This document shows, one piece after another, positions 1 through 5,684 of a stretch of 5,759 bases of DNA. The notes under the pieces are model-generated. The model had not been told where the DNA came from and did no database searches. It saw nothing but the letters and a program-made list of their open reading frames with translations. The DNA is from Butyrivibrio sp. Its GTDB lineage: Bacteria > Bacillota_A > Clostridia > Lachnospirales > Lachnospiraceae. The stretch covers positions 1 to 5,759 of the forward strand of contig NZ_JAILQF010000415.1 of assembly GCF_024699075.1 (NCBI RefSeq). Reading direction: 5' to 3'. Position 1 is the stretch's first letter; each line of letters opens with the position of its first letter. The position numbers and the translations under genes were made by a program.

Positions 1-117
1 TTTAACAAGCTTATTTCAGGAAAGCTTGATCCTGTGGCTGCTTTTACACTGGGTAAGCTCAAAGTTGACGGAGATATAGGAAAAGCTTTAGAGTTTTCAA
101 ATCTGATCAAAAAGTAA
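1..117 (+). CDS. SCP2 sterol-binding domain protein, C-terminal fragment
   Basis: This is the last 38 codons of a gene whose start lies upstream of the window; frame 1 is open from base 1 to a TAA at 115-117. The translated end contains SGKLDPVAAFTLGKLKVDGD followed by IGKALEFSNLIKK. That is the typical C-terminal end of the SCP2 (sterol carrier protein-2) fold, where a GKLK.DGD strand is followed by an amphipathic helix. SCP2 domains bind lipids or other hydrophobic ligands in a cavity; in Firmicutes they occur as small stand-alone proteins of about 100-130 residues or as tails of larger proteins. Which applies here cannot be told. A strong terminator starts 24 nt after the stop, so this is the last gene of its transcript and is not part of the downstream operon. 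The family call rests on a short but characteristic motif. Confidence 0.75.
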   Translation, partial: FNKLISGKLDPVAAFTLGKLKVDGDIGKALEFSNLIKK

Positions 118-140
118 AGTCATAAATGCAAAAAAGTATA

Positions 141-168
141 AAAAAGTCTCATCTTTGAGGCTTTTTTT
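141..168 (+). terminator. rho-independent terminator after the SCP2-domain gene
   Basis: An 11-bp stem (141-151 pairing with 156-166, one G-T wobble) closes a TCTT loop. The descending arm runs into seven consecutive T at 162-168. This is a textbook intrinsic terminator. The run of A on the ascending side gives it a weaker T-tract in the reverse direction too, so it could act both ways. Confidence 0.9.
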
Positions 169-194
169 GTTGCGCATAAGTACGCCGCTATGAT
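167..194 (+). promoter_or_regulatory. candidate sigma-A promoter for the DNA glycosylase gene
   Basis: TTGTTG at 167-172 and TATGAT at 189-194 are separated by 16 bp and resemble -35 and -10 elements. Transcription would start near 201, giving a leader of about 33 nt before the ATG at 234. The position just after the terminator fits a new transcription unit. The region is AT-rich and other -10-like hexamers exist nearby (for example TATATA at 214-219), so the exact element is uncertain. Confidence 0.35.
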
Positions 195-233
195 AAATTA
201 TAGGTTACGAATTTATATAAGGGAGATGCAGAC

Positions 234-728
234 ATGACACATGTAATTCATCCATTTCCGCCTTTATATGATCAAGATTCTAAGATACTGATTCTGGGTA
301 GTTTTCCATCTGTAAAATCAAGAGAACAATTATTTTTTTACGGACATCCGCAGAACCGTTTTTGGAAGCTGATAGCAGGTATATTTGATGAAGCGGTCCC
401 ATCTACGATCGAAGAGAAAAGTGAGCTTTTGCATAAGCATCATATTGCTCTTTGGGATGTTATTAAATCCTGCGATATCAAGGGCTCATCAGATTCAAGC
501 ATTACAAATGTTGTAGCCAATGATCTTTCAGAAATATTAGAGGCAGCAGATATAAAGACCATAATCGTTAATGGTAAGACTGCAGAGAAATTTTTTAACA
601 AATACACAAAGAATAAAATTAATAGAGAAGCTATATGTATGCCATCCACAAGTCCAGCTAATGCTGCATGGAGTCTTGAAAAGCTTACGGATACGTGGAA
701 AGAAGTACTGCTCGCGCCATTGAGGTGA
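234..728 (+). CDS. uracil/hypoxanthine-DNA glycosylase, family 6 (HDG) type
   Basis: This 164-residue protein looks like a complete single-domain DNA glycosylase of the uracil-DNA glycosylase superfamily, family 6 (hypoxanthine/deoxyinosine-DNA glycosylase). Family 6 enzymes cut the N-glycosidic bond of deaminated bases, chiefly hypoxanthine from adenine deamination, to start base-excision repair. Visible motifs in order are LGSFPS (residues 21-26, motif 1), GHPQNRFW (37-44, with N41 the likely counterpart of the catalytic asparagine described for the archaeal enzyme, as I recall it), LWDVIKSCDIKGSSD (73-87) and MPSTSPAN (136-143, the motif 2 loop). There is no Fe-S cysteine set, which argues against families 4 and 5. 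AAGGGAG at 219-225 lies 8 nt before the ATG and fixes the start. The stop is followed at once by a perfect hairpin. The exporter ATPase starts 59 nt downstream, so read-through co-transcription is possible, but no functional link is evident. Confidence 0.88.
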   Translation: MTHVIHPFPPLYDQDSKILILGSFPSVKSREQLFFYGHPQNRFWKLIAGIFDEAVPSTIEEKSELLHKHHIALWDVIKSCDIKGSSDSSITNVVANDLSEILEAADIKTIIVNGKTAEKFFNKYTKNKINREAICMPSTSPANAAWSLEKLTDTWKEVLLAPLR

Positions 729-783
729 GGAGTTAATCGGAGATTAACTCCTTTAGTCGCTCGCGTTGCTCGCACCATGAGGT
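709..783 (+). repeat. short imperfect direct repeat flanking the hairpin
   Basis: TGCTCGCGCCATTGAGGT at 709-726 recurs as TGCTCGCACCATGAGGT at 767-783, with one substitution and one 1-base gap. The first copy encodes the last codons of the glycosylase; the second provides the GAGG that serves as ribosome binding site for the ATPase at 788. The copies bracket the 729-751 hairpin and a second stretch rich in CGCTCGCG/TGCTCGC. This may be a short tandem duplication or the footprint of a small inserted repeat. Confidence 0.5.
729..751 (+). terminator. intercistronic hairpin, possible weak terminator or processing site
   Basis: GGAGTTAATC at 729-738 is perfectly inverted at 742-751 around a GGA loop, a 10-bp stem beginning at the base after the glycosylase stop codon. 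It is followed by CTTTAGTCG-like sequence with only three T, so it is a poor rho-independent terminator. It could cause partial termination, stabilise the upstream mRNA end or mark a processing site. No convincing promoter is visible between it and the ATPase start at 788, which favours at least partial read-through. Confidence 0.5.
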
Positions 784-787
784 TAGT

Positions 788-1753
788 ATGAGTTATATAA
801 ATGTTAATAATTTAAAGAAAGATTTTGTAGTCAAAAAGAAAAGAGAGAAGGGAAAGCTTTTAAGGGATAAGGAAACCGTAAATGCCCTTAAGGGAATATC
901 TTTTTCTGTCGAAAAGGGAGAACTTGTAGGTTACATAGGCCCTAACGGAGCCGGTAAGTCAACTACAGTCAAGATCCTGTCAGGTATTCTTACACCTGAT
1001 AGCGGCGAAGTTACAGTAGGCGGTATTGTTCCCTGGAAAAACAGAAAAGAGCATGTTAAAAATATCGGTGTTGTCTTTGGTCAGCGAAGCCAGCTTTGGT
1101 GGGATGTTCCTATCATAGACAGCTATAGTCTTTTAAAGGATATATACAGAATTCCTCAAAAAGATTATGAAGACAGGCTTCATGAGCTGGCGGGGGCACT
1201 TGATCTTGAGCCACTTATGAGAACGCCTCTTCGTCTTCTTAGCCTTGGACAGAGAATGAGAGCAGAGCTTTGCGGATCCCTCCTTCATAGGCCGGGGCTT
1301 CTTTTCCTTGATGAACCGACAATAGGACTTGACGCTGTAAGTAAGTTATCACTCCGCGACTTTTTAAAATGGGAAAATAAGGAGTATGGCACGACCATCA
1401 TGCTCACAACCCATGATATGGAAGATATAGAAGCCTTATGTTCAAGGGTAATGGTGCTTGGACATGGCAAGAAACTCTTTGATGGAAAGCTTCCGGATCT
1501 TCTTGAGCGCTTCGATAAGGTACGTAATGTAAAGGTTAAATATAATGCCTCAGTATCATGTATGAATCTTCCTGAAGGGGTTTTATGTAAAGAGACTGAA
1601 GACGGTCTTGAGATTAGCTATGAGCCATCTAAGCTTCCAACAGCAAGGCTTCTTTCTATACTTCAGGATGCAGGTAATATTAAAGAGCTTACGCTTGAAC
1701 CAGAGAATACTGATCACCTTATTGCTGCTATGTACAAGGAGCTTGATCTATGA
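788..1753 (+). CDS. ABC-2 type exporter ATP-binding protein (COG4586-like)
   Basis: This 321-residue cytoplasmic ATPase should power a membrane exporter. All nucleotide-binding motifs are intact: Walker A GPNGAGKST (51-59), Q-loop Q99 within FGQRSQLWWD (98-106), ABC signature LSLGQRMRAE (151-160), Walker B LLFLDEP (171-177), D-loop GLDAVS (180-185) and switch histidine H209 in TTHD. The FGQRSQLWWD and LGQRMRAEL forms, together with the basic insert at about residues 16-30 before the first core strand, are hallmarks of the COG4586 group. That group pairs with two distinct permeases, as found here. Residues from about 240 form a C-terminal accessory domain of unknown role. GAGG at 779-782 lies 5 nt before the ATG. 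The stop overlaps the start of the first permease (ATGA). From memory, relatives in Synechocystis export methyl viologen, but the substrate here is unknown. Confidence 0.93.
   Translation: MSYINVNNLKKDFVVKKKREKGKLLRDKETVNALKGISFSVEKGELVGYIGPNGAGKSTTVKILSGILTPDSGEVTVGGIVPWKNRKEHVKNIGVVFGQRSQLWWDVPIIDSYSLLKDIYRIPQKDYEDRLHELAGALDLEPLMRTPLRLLSLGQRMRAELCGSLLHRPGLLFLDEPTIGLDAVSKLSLRDFLKWENKEYGTTIMLTTHDMEDIEALCSRVMVLGHGKKLFDGKLPDLLERFDKVRNVKVKYNASVSCMNLPEGVLCKETEDGLEISYEPSKLPTARLLSILQDAGNIKELTLEPENTDHLIAAMYKELDL
1736..1741 (+). promoter_or_regulatory. ribosome binding site inside the ATPase gene for the first permease
   Basis: AAGGAG sits 8 nt before the ATG at 1750, within the last codons of the ATPase gene. 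With the ATGA overlap at 1750-1753 it allows both re-initiation by terminating ribosomes and direct initiation, which would tie the amounts of ATPase and first permease together. Confidence 0.75.
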
Positions 1754-2541
1754 AATCCTATATTTCAGTCTTTAAAATGCGTCTTCGTATGGAGCTTCAG
1801 TACAGGGGCGCAATGATAGGCGGCATGCTATGCCAGATGTTCTTCGGACTTATACTGGTTGCCCTTTACAGGGCTCTTTATGAAGGACATCCGCAGTCTA
1901 TACCTATTGAGAATGTCGCAACCTATGTATGGATACAGCAGGGATTTTTCAGAATGATGCTGGCATCTGATTCAGAGCTTTTAGACAAAATAAGGACAGG
2001 AGATATCTCCTATGATATGTGCCGTCCTGTAAATATGTACGGTTTTTACTACGCAAGGATCATGGCGCTTAAGCTTATGGGAAGCGTTATGAGAGCTGTT
2101 CCTATGCTCTTTATGGCATTTCTTCTTCCAAAGGGTTGGGGCATGAACCTTCCTTCTTCACCGGCTTCACTCATGGCAGCTGTTCCTGCACTTGTACTGG
2201 GACTTTTATGCGTATGCGCTCTTGAAAATATTACTGTGGCATTTACCATGATAACCCTGGACCCTAGGGGAATGCAGGGACTTCTTAATCTTTTGATGAT
2301 GACTCTTTCAGGTAATGTTATACCGCTTACTCTTTTCCCGGATAGCTGGCAGAAGGTCATAACTCTTTTTCCTTATGCACAGCTTCTTGATGCACCGATC
2401 AGAATCTATACTGGAGACTACGGCCTTGAGAGCGTACTTAGAGTTTATATGATACAGGGCTTTTGGGTAGTGGTTCTTGTAGCTCTTGGAGCATATATGT
2501 GGAATCAGAATAAGAAAAGGATGATCGTACAGGGCGGCTAA
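1750..2541 (+). CDS. ABC-2 type exporter permease, first subunit (COG4587-like)
   Basis: This 263-residue protein is an integral membrane permease, probably with six helices. Hydrophobic segments lie at about 21-41, 56-72 (weak), 106-126, 141-158, 174-196 and 234-251. The N-terminus starts with a short amphipathic stretch (MKSYISVFKMRLRMELQYRG) leading into helix 1. The loop after helix 2 contains IRTGDISYDMCRPVN (81-95), the conserved G.I...L.RP-type segment of this permease group, probably a coupling region to the ATPase. The order ATPase, COG4587-like, COG3694-like is the usual gene order of this exporter class, which supports the call even though such permeases diverge strongly. It overlaps the ATPase gene by four bases and uses an AAGGAG site inside it. 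It has no substrate-binding lipoprotein partner next to it, as expected for an exporter. The substrate is unknown. Confidence 0.85.
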   Translation: MKSYISVFKMRLRMELQYRGAMIGGMLCQMFFGLILVALYRALYEGHPQSIPIENVATYVWIQQGFFRMMLASDSELLDKIRTGDISYDMCRPVNMYGFYYARIMALKLMGSVMRAVPMLFMAFLLPKGWGMNLPSSPASLMAAVPALVLGLLCVCALENITVAFTMITLDPRGMQGLLNLLMMTLSGNVIPLTLFPDSWQKVITLFPYAQLLDAPIRIYTGDYGLESVLRVYMIQGFWVVVLVALGAYMWNQNKKRMIVQGG

Positions 2542-2589
2542 TATACTAAAAATATTATTACAATTTTATAAGTAATATTAGCAGCTCAA

Positions 2590-2630
2590 ACTTCGGACTT
2601 CGAAGTACGTACGATGTTTCACATCAAACG
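2590..2630 (+). promoter_or_regulatory. two small hairpins in the spacer before the second permease
   Basis: ACTTCG at 2590-2595 pairs with CGAAGT at 2601-2606. GATGT at 2613-2617 pairs with ACATC at 2621-2625 around TTC, and can be extended by CGT (2608-2610) with ACG (2628-2630) across a 2x2 internal loop. Neither is followed by a T tract. They lie in the 109-nt gap 2542-2650, whose first part (2551-2580) is almost pure A/T and can also form a weak stem. I see no convincing promoter here. They may modulate expression of the second permease or simply be repeat debris. Confidence 0.4.
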
Positions 2631-2650
2631 ATACAACACAGAGGATCAAA

Positions 2651-3451
2651 ATGAATACACTACGACTATATTTAAAATCAATGGTGATGCTTATAAGAAG
2701 TCAGCTTCAATACCCAAGCTCATTTATCATGCAGACCCTTGCTCAGCTTGTAATGGAAGGCGGCGAGATGATGGCAGTCATCCTTATTGTTGACAGATTT
2801 CAGAGCCTTAAGGAATGGTCAGGTGGCAATCTTTATTTCTTTTTTGGAATGATGTCAGTATCTTTTTATCTGACAGAGATGTTTGGAAGAGGTATAACAG
2901 GAGACTTCCCGTCCATGGTAAGAACAGGGCGTCTTGATACCTTTCTTATAAGACCAAGAGGTGTTATGACTCAGGTTATGTGCTCGGGAACTGACCCAAG
3001 AAGGATAACCTGTATCGCTGTTGGAACGACTGCACTTATTATCGGTAGCAGGCTTTCAGGTATAGTATGGAGCCCTCTTAAGGTACTGGTTCTCATAGAG
3101 TCAATAGCTATGAGCTGTCTTCTGATATTGGGGCTTTTCATGATAGAAGCTATCTTTTGTATATTTAGTGTAAAATCAGTAGAGATAGTAAATGCTATAA
3201 CTTACGGCGGAAGAAGCGCATGCCAGTATCCAATTGATGTTTACCCACTTCCTCTTAGGGCACTGTTTACAGTTGTTGCTCCATTTGCACTTACTCTCCA
3301 CGTGCCTGCATCCTGGATCCTGAATAAGCCCCTTTATGGATGGTCATGGCTTGCAGCAGTAGTTACACCTCTTTCGGGCCTTGTGGTATTTGGAATTATG
3401 ACAGTATTATTTCATCTGGCACTAAGACACTACAGATCAACAGGTAGTTAA
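2651..3451 (+). CDS. ABC-2 type exporter permease, second subunit (COG3694-like)
   Basis: This 266-residue membrane protein is probably the second, non-identical permease of the exporter. Hydrophobic segments lie at about 25-47, 60-76, 119-140, 144-172, 202-224 and 232-258, consistent with six helices. Family-like features are TGRLDTFLIRPRG (92-104, the G.LD..L.RP loop after helix 2), DPRR at 115-118, ITYGGR (183-188) and YPIDVYPLPLRALFTVVAPFA (193-213), the conserved YP..IY....R..FT.V.P segment; HVPASWIL (217-224) follows. GAGGA at 2641-2645 lies 5 nt before the ATG, giving it its own initiation site. Unlike the first two genes it is separated by a structured 109-nt spacer, but all are co-directional and the partner rule for this class makes a shared operon very likely. 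No terminator is visible after it. Confidence 0.85.
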   Translation: MNTLRLYLKSMVMLIRSQLQYPSSFIMQTLAQLVMEGGEMMAVILIVDRFQSLKEWSGGNLYFFFGMMSVSFYLTEMFGRGITGDFPSMVRTGRLDTFLIRPRGVMTQVMCSGTDPRRITCIAVGTTALIIGSRLSGIVWSPLKVLVLIESIAMSCLLILGLFMIEAIFCIFSVKSVEIVNAITYGGRSACQYPIDVYPLPLRALFTVVAPFALTLHVPASWILNKPLYGWSWLAAVVTPLSGLVVFGIMTVLFHLALRHYRSTGS

Positions 3452-3455
3452 CATA

Positions 3456-3486
3456 TATAATAGTATTCATGAATAAAGACTATAAT
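3456..3486 (+). promoter_or_regulatory. candidate promoter region with two -10 boxes for the lipoprotein genes
   Basis: Exact TATAAT hexamers occur at 3456-3461 and 3481-3486, 25 bp apart, just after the second permease stop. Neither has a good -35 at 16-18 bp (the best for the second is TAATAG at 3458-3463) and neither has an extended TGn motif, so an activator or weak basal use would be needed. Transcription from the second would begin near 3493, giving a leader of about 147 nt. In AT-rich DNA such hexamers arise by chance, hence the low confidence. Confidence 0.35.
3464..3475. promoter_or_regulatory. 12-bp palindrome, candidate operator
   Basis: TATTCATGAATA is a perfect palindrome placed between the two TATAAT boxes. 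A nine-base match to its left part (TATTCATGA) recurs at 3534-3542, exactly 70 bp downstream. The placement fits a repressor or activator site, but no regulator gene is in the window and the family cannot be named. Confidence 0.3.
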
Positions 3487-3583
3487 CATGGACATAGACA
3501 TAAGTTTCTCTTAAGATATCATTTAACCTGAATTATTCATGACGGCTTAGAACCACTCAAAATTCACTTTAATAGGGAACTAA

Positions 3584-3637
3584 ATGAGCGCAGAAAACAA
3601 GGTATTTGATATTGCATTAGTAAAAGGAGCATTATAG
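3584..3637 (+). CDS. possible 17-codon small ORF upstream of the first lipoprotein
   Basis: An ATG at 3584 opens a 17-codon frame, MSAENKVFDIALVKGAL, ending in TAG at 3635-3637, two bases before the lipoprotein ATG at 3640. AGGGA at 3574-3578 lies 5 nt upstream, a reasonable ribosome site. The lipoprotein's own AGGAG (3625-3629) falls inside the small frame, so translating it would pass ribosomes over that site and could couple the two. There is no signal peptide, and no run of one amino acid that would suggest classical attenuation. It could be a leader peptide, the remnant of a decayed gene or chance. Confidence 0.25.
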   Translation: MSAENKVFDIALVKGAL

Positions 3638-3639
3638 AT

Positions 3640-4632
3640 ATGAAGATTAGATTATTAACGATTTTGTGTTTTGCAATACTTTTAACAGGGTGTAGGAATG
3701 AAACTGTTAATGGAGTAACTTCAATAGAAACTACAAGCACAGCTGGTGCTAATTCTGTAAGTAGTAGCAGTGAAAGTGAAACTAATGTAGCTGAGGAAAG
3801 TACCGTTGAGGTATCGAAAGAAGTATCATATGAAGATACAAATGCAGTTGATTATAGTGATATCTATATTACTGGCTTTTCGGCTGATTCAGAAATATTA
3901 TGTATTGAGCAGGATTCATTTTATAAAAATTTTTCAGCAGTGATAATAGAAAATTATATAGAAAGTGATGGTAATAGTAGCTTTGACACAATAAGCGCTA
4001 CATGGGATGAAGAGATAGCGAATACTAAAGCAGAAATAGATGCACTTTTAAGCGATGATAAAAAAGAAGCATTCAATGATATGCTAGAAAGCTGGGATGT
4101 TTTTGAGGCAAACTATTTGATATACATCAATTCATTATATGGTGTTAGTGGGGCCGTCCCAGGAAGTATGTACAAGGAGATGGCGCCATCATTGTTGAAA
4201 ACAGAATATGAGTTAATGGCTGGAATGCTTATGTCTATTGATTATCAATTGGGCGTGAATATTTATGAGGGTACTATTTCTGAAAAAGAAATTTCAGAAG
4301 TAAATATGTTTGATTATTCTAATTATTTATTATGCCTTGAAGATTCTGAGGAGTTCTATGAATATATCCAGGATTATGAGATTGATGAACTTGATTATGA
4401 CAGTTTGTCAGAGTTGTTGCTTGAAAAGATGGAGGGTTTAGAAGGACTGACAGACAAGAAGCTTGTTAGTAAACAACTTGCAGAGGAATATATTGATCTG
4501 GTTGAAAAAATGAATGTGCTTGAAAAAGATGTTTTTGATGATGAAAGTAGATGTGATGAAGTCAGAAATAATAGGATTACAATACTTTTGTTGCAGGTAT
4601 TAAATTCAGAGTATCTGTTAACAATGAATTAA
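3640..4632 (+). CDS. secreted lipoprotein with a weakly LprI/DUF1311-like domain
   Basis: This 330-residue protein has a type II signal peptide: MKIR, a hydrophobic core, then the lipobox LTGC with C18 as the lipidated cysteine. It should be anchored on the outer face of the membrane. Residues 19-72 are a low-complexity Ser/Thr/Glu/Val linker typical of surface lipoproteins. The remainder (about 73-330) is acidic and mostly helical. Residues 118-200 have the spacing W..E......K..I..LL....K..F....ESW..F.........YG..G..P, which recalls the LprI/DUF1311 lysozyme-inhibitor-like fold. I regard that as a weak resemblance, and the usual paired cysteines are not obvious (C88, C232 and C305 are the only mature extra ones). 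The C-terminal part, from 220, is unrecognised. AGGAG at 3625-3629, 10 nt before the ATG, supports the start. It is followed after 15 nt by the next lipoprotein gene and the two probably form an operon. Codons are AT-richer than in the exporter genes. Confidence 0.8.
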   Translation: MKIRLLTILCFAILLTGCRNETVNGVTSIETTSTAGANSVSSSSESETNVAEESTVEVSKEVSYEDTNAVDYSDIYITGFSADSEILCIEQDSFYKNFSAVIIENYIESDGNSSFDTISATWDEEIANTKAEIDALLSDDKKEAFNDMLESWDVFEANYLIYINSLYGVSGAVPGSMYKEMAPSLLKTEYELMAGMLMSIDYQLGVNIYEGTISEKEISEVNMFDYSNYLLCLEDSEEFYEYIQDYEIDELDYDSLSELLLEKMEGLEGLTDKKLVSKQLAEEYIDLVEKMNVLEKDVFDDESRCDEVRNNRITILLLQVLNSEYLLTMN

Positions 4633-4637
4633 GAGAT

Positions 4638-4641
4638 GGGA
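4638..4641 (+). promoter_or_regulatory. ribosome binding site that decides the second lipoprotein start
   Basis: GGGA lies 6 nt before the ATG at 4648. The alternative upstream ATG at 4636 overlaps this site and has only AAGAG directly against it with no spacing, so it is an unlikely initiator. Using 4648 also removes four extra residues (MGIS) and leaves a standard-length lipoprotein signal peptide. Confidence 0.6.
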
Positions 4642-4647
4642 ATTAGT

Positions 4648-5568
4648 ATGAAAAATAATACATTGTTGGGATTTATCATAGTAATGGGCATATGTTTAAC
4701 AGCATGTAATAGTGCTGAAGTAGATGATATAACTAATAGCTCTACTGATGTGGTTTCATCAATTGAAGCGGTGTCAGATGTTTCGGCTACAGAGGATAGT
4801 ATTAGTATCGATAGCTCTAATGTAAGTAACTCTGAAGAAGCAGTAGAAAATGAAGAAGTAGACGAGGAAGAGGAATTAGGGGAAAAGCTATCATTTCTGG
4901 ATAGTCCTACTAGTCCGATCATTATTAGTAAGACAGAATCTGTTTATACAGAAGATGGAACGTTAGTTTTTTCCAATACTTTTGAATATTATGATGATGG
5001 AAAGCTGAAAACTGTTACGGCTAATGATGGCACTACTGAATATACATATGATGACCATGGAAATATTTCTACTAAGACCTATAATTCAGATGCCATTTGT
5101 GAATATACAAATAAATATGATACACTCGGAAACTTGATTTCAAAGGAGTATGAAGATCAAGGTATACACTATTTTGTAGAATATGAATATGATTCAGATG
5201 GTAATTGCATAAAGGAGACAGATACGCTGGACGATGGATCTGATTCTAATGTATATGTCATAGAGAGTAAATATCGTGAAGATGGTACGCTATCACATAG
5301 GACAGGCTATTACAATGATCAATTGAACTATGAATACAGATATAACTGGTATGGGGATCAAGTATATGCCAAAAACTATAATCTATATGACAGCAACAAA
5401 TATACCATATCAGAAACAGAATATACATACGATGACTACGGCAATATCATTGAAGCAAAAGATGATACTGCTGTAATAACATATGAATATGATGAGTATG
5501 GTAATGTGGTTAAACAAACTATGTCGTATGGCGAGTATGTAGTAACTGAGTATCAATACAAAAAATAA
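4648..5568 (+). CDS. secreted lipoprotein with YD (RHS-type) repeats
   Basis: From the preferred ATG at 4648 this is a 306-residue protein (310 from the in-frame ATG at 4636, which lacks a spaced ribosome site). MKNN, a hydrophobic core and the lipobox LTAC (C20) mark a lipoprotein exported and anchored outside the membrane. Residues 21-85 form a Ser/Asp/Glu-rich linker ending in an almost purely acidic block. From about residue 100 to the end run some nine YD-type repeats of pattern Y(D/x)xxG(N/x)(I/L/V), at about residues 100, 115, 134, 157, 181, 209, 232, 261 and 281; examples are YDDHGNI, YDTLGNL, YDSDGNC, YDDYGNI and YDEYGNV. Such repeats build beta-sheet shells in RHS and teneurin proteins. 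There is no RHS core motif, protease site or toxin tail, so it is not a polymorphic toxin, and nine repeats are too few for a full cocoon. It may bind carbohydrate or protein at the surface, but no function is established. It follows the previous lipoprotein gene by 15 nt. Confidence 0.85.
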   Translation: MKNNTLLGFIIVMGICLTACNSAEVDDITNSSTDVVSSIEAVSDVSATEDSISIDSSNVSNSEEAVENEEVDEEEELGEKLSFLDSPTSPIIISKTESVYTEDGTLVFSNTFEYYDDGKLKTVTANDGTTEYTYDDHGNISTKTYNSDAICEYTNKYDTLGNLISKEYEDQGIHYFVEYEYDSDGNCIKETDTLDDGSDSNVYVIESKYREDGTLSHRTGYYNDQLNYEYRYNWYGDQVYAKNYNLYDSNKYTISETEYTYDDYGNIIEAKDDTAVITYEYDEYGNVVKQTMSYGEYVVTEYQYKK

Positions 5569-5578
5569 TATGACGTAA

Positions 5579-5635
5579 GGGTCAAAAGTCATTTCGATTC
5601 GAGCTTGCTCGAAATCGAATATGAATTTATGACCC
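5579..5635. repeat. long interrupted inverted repeat after the YD-repeat gene
   Basis: GGGTCA at 5579-5584 pairs with TGACCC at 5630-5635. Inside, TCAT (5589-5592) pairs with ATGA (5621-5624), TTCGATT (5593-5599) with AATCGAA (5613-5619), and CGAG with CTCG around a short CTTG-type loop. The whole forms a stem of more than 20 pairs with small bulges. It starts 10 nt after the stop codon. No T tract follows on either strand, so it is not a standard terminator, although it could stop or stabilise the lipoprotein transcript. Confidence 0.7.
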
Positions 5636-5638
5636 GCA

Positions 5639-5681
5639 AAACATGAGCAAAGTAGCACGTAGTGCGGATTTGCGAATGTTT
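5639..5681. repeat. stem-loop with symmetric internal loops
   Basis: AAACAT (5639-5644) pairs with ATGTTT (5676-5681), GCAAA (5647-5651) with TTTGC (5669-5673), and GCAC (5655-5658) with GTGC (5662-5665) around a GTA loop. The helices are separated by a GA/GA internal loop, which in RNA could form tandem sheared G-A pairs, and by a 3x3 GTA/GGA loop. The symmetry suggests a selected RNA fold rather than chance, but this is inferred from one copy. Confidence 0.6.
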
Positions 5682-5684
5682 GAG

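Noticed and set aside
440..778. 112-codon ORF on the minus strand
   Set aside because: It lies antisense to the glycosylase gene and crosses the hairpin region; it has no recognisable motifs, while the plus frame has clear family motifs.
1285..1470. 61-codon minus-strand ORF
   Set aside because: It is a shadow opposite the Walker B and H-loop part of the ATPase, with no independent support.
2049..2360. 103-codon minus-strand ORF
   Set aside because: It is antisense to the first permease; its composition is that expected from the complement of a membrane-protein gene.
3606..3635. TTGATA with CATTAT as a promoter close to the lipoprotein gene
   Set aside because: The start of transcription would fall at or after the ATG and downstream of the ribosome site at 3625-3629, so it cannot drive normal translation.
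4629..4922. 97-codon minus-strand ORF rich in Ser
   Set aside because: It is the complement of the signal peptide and Ser/Glu linker of the YD-repeat lipoprotein; low complexity explains its openness.
4648..5568. YD-repeat protein as an RHS polymorphic toxin
   Set aside because: It has no RHS core signature, no autoproteolysis motif and no variable C-terminal toxin domain, there is no downstream immunity gene, and the repeats run to the C-terminus.
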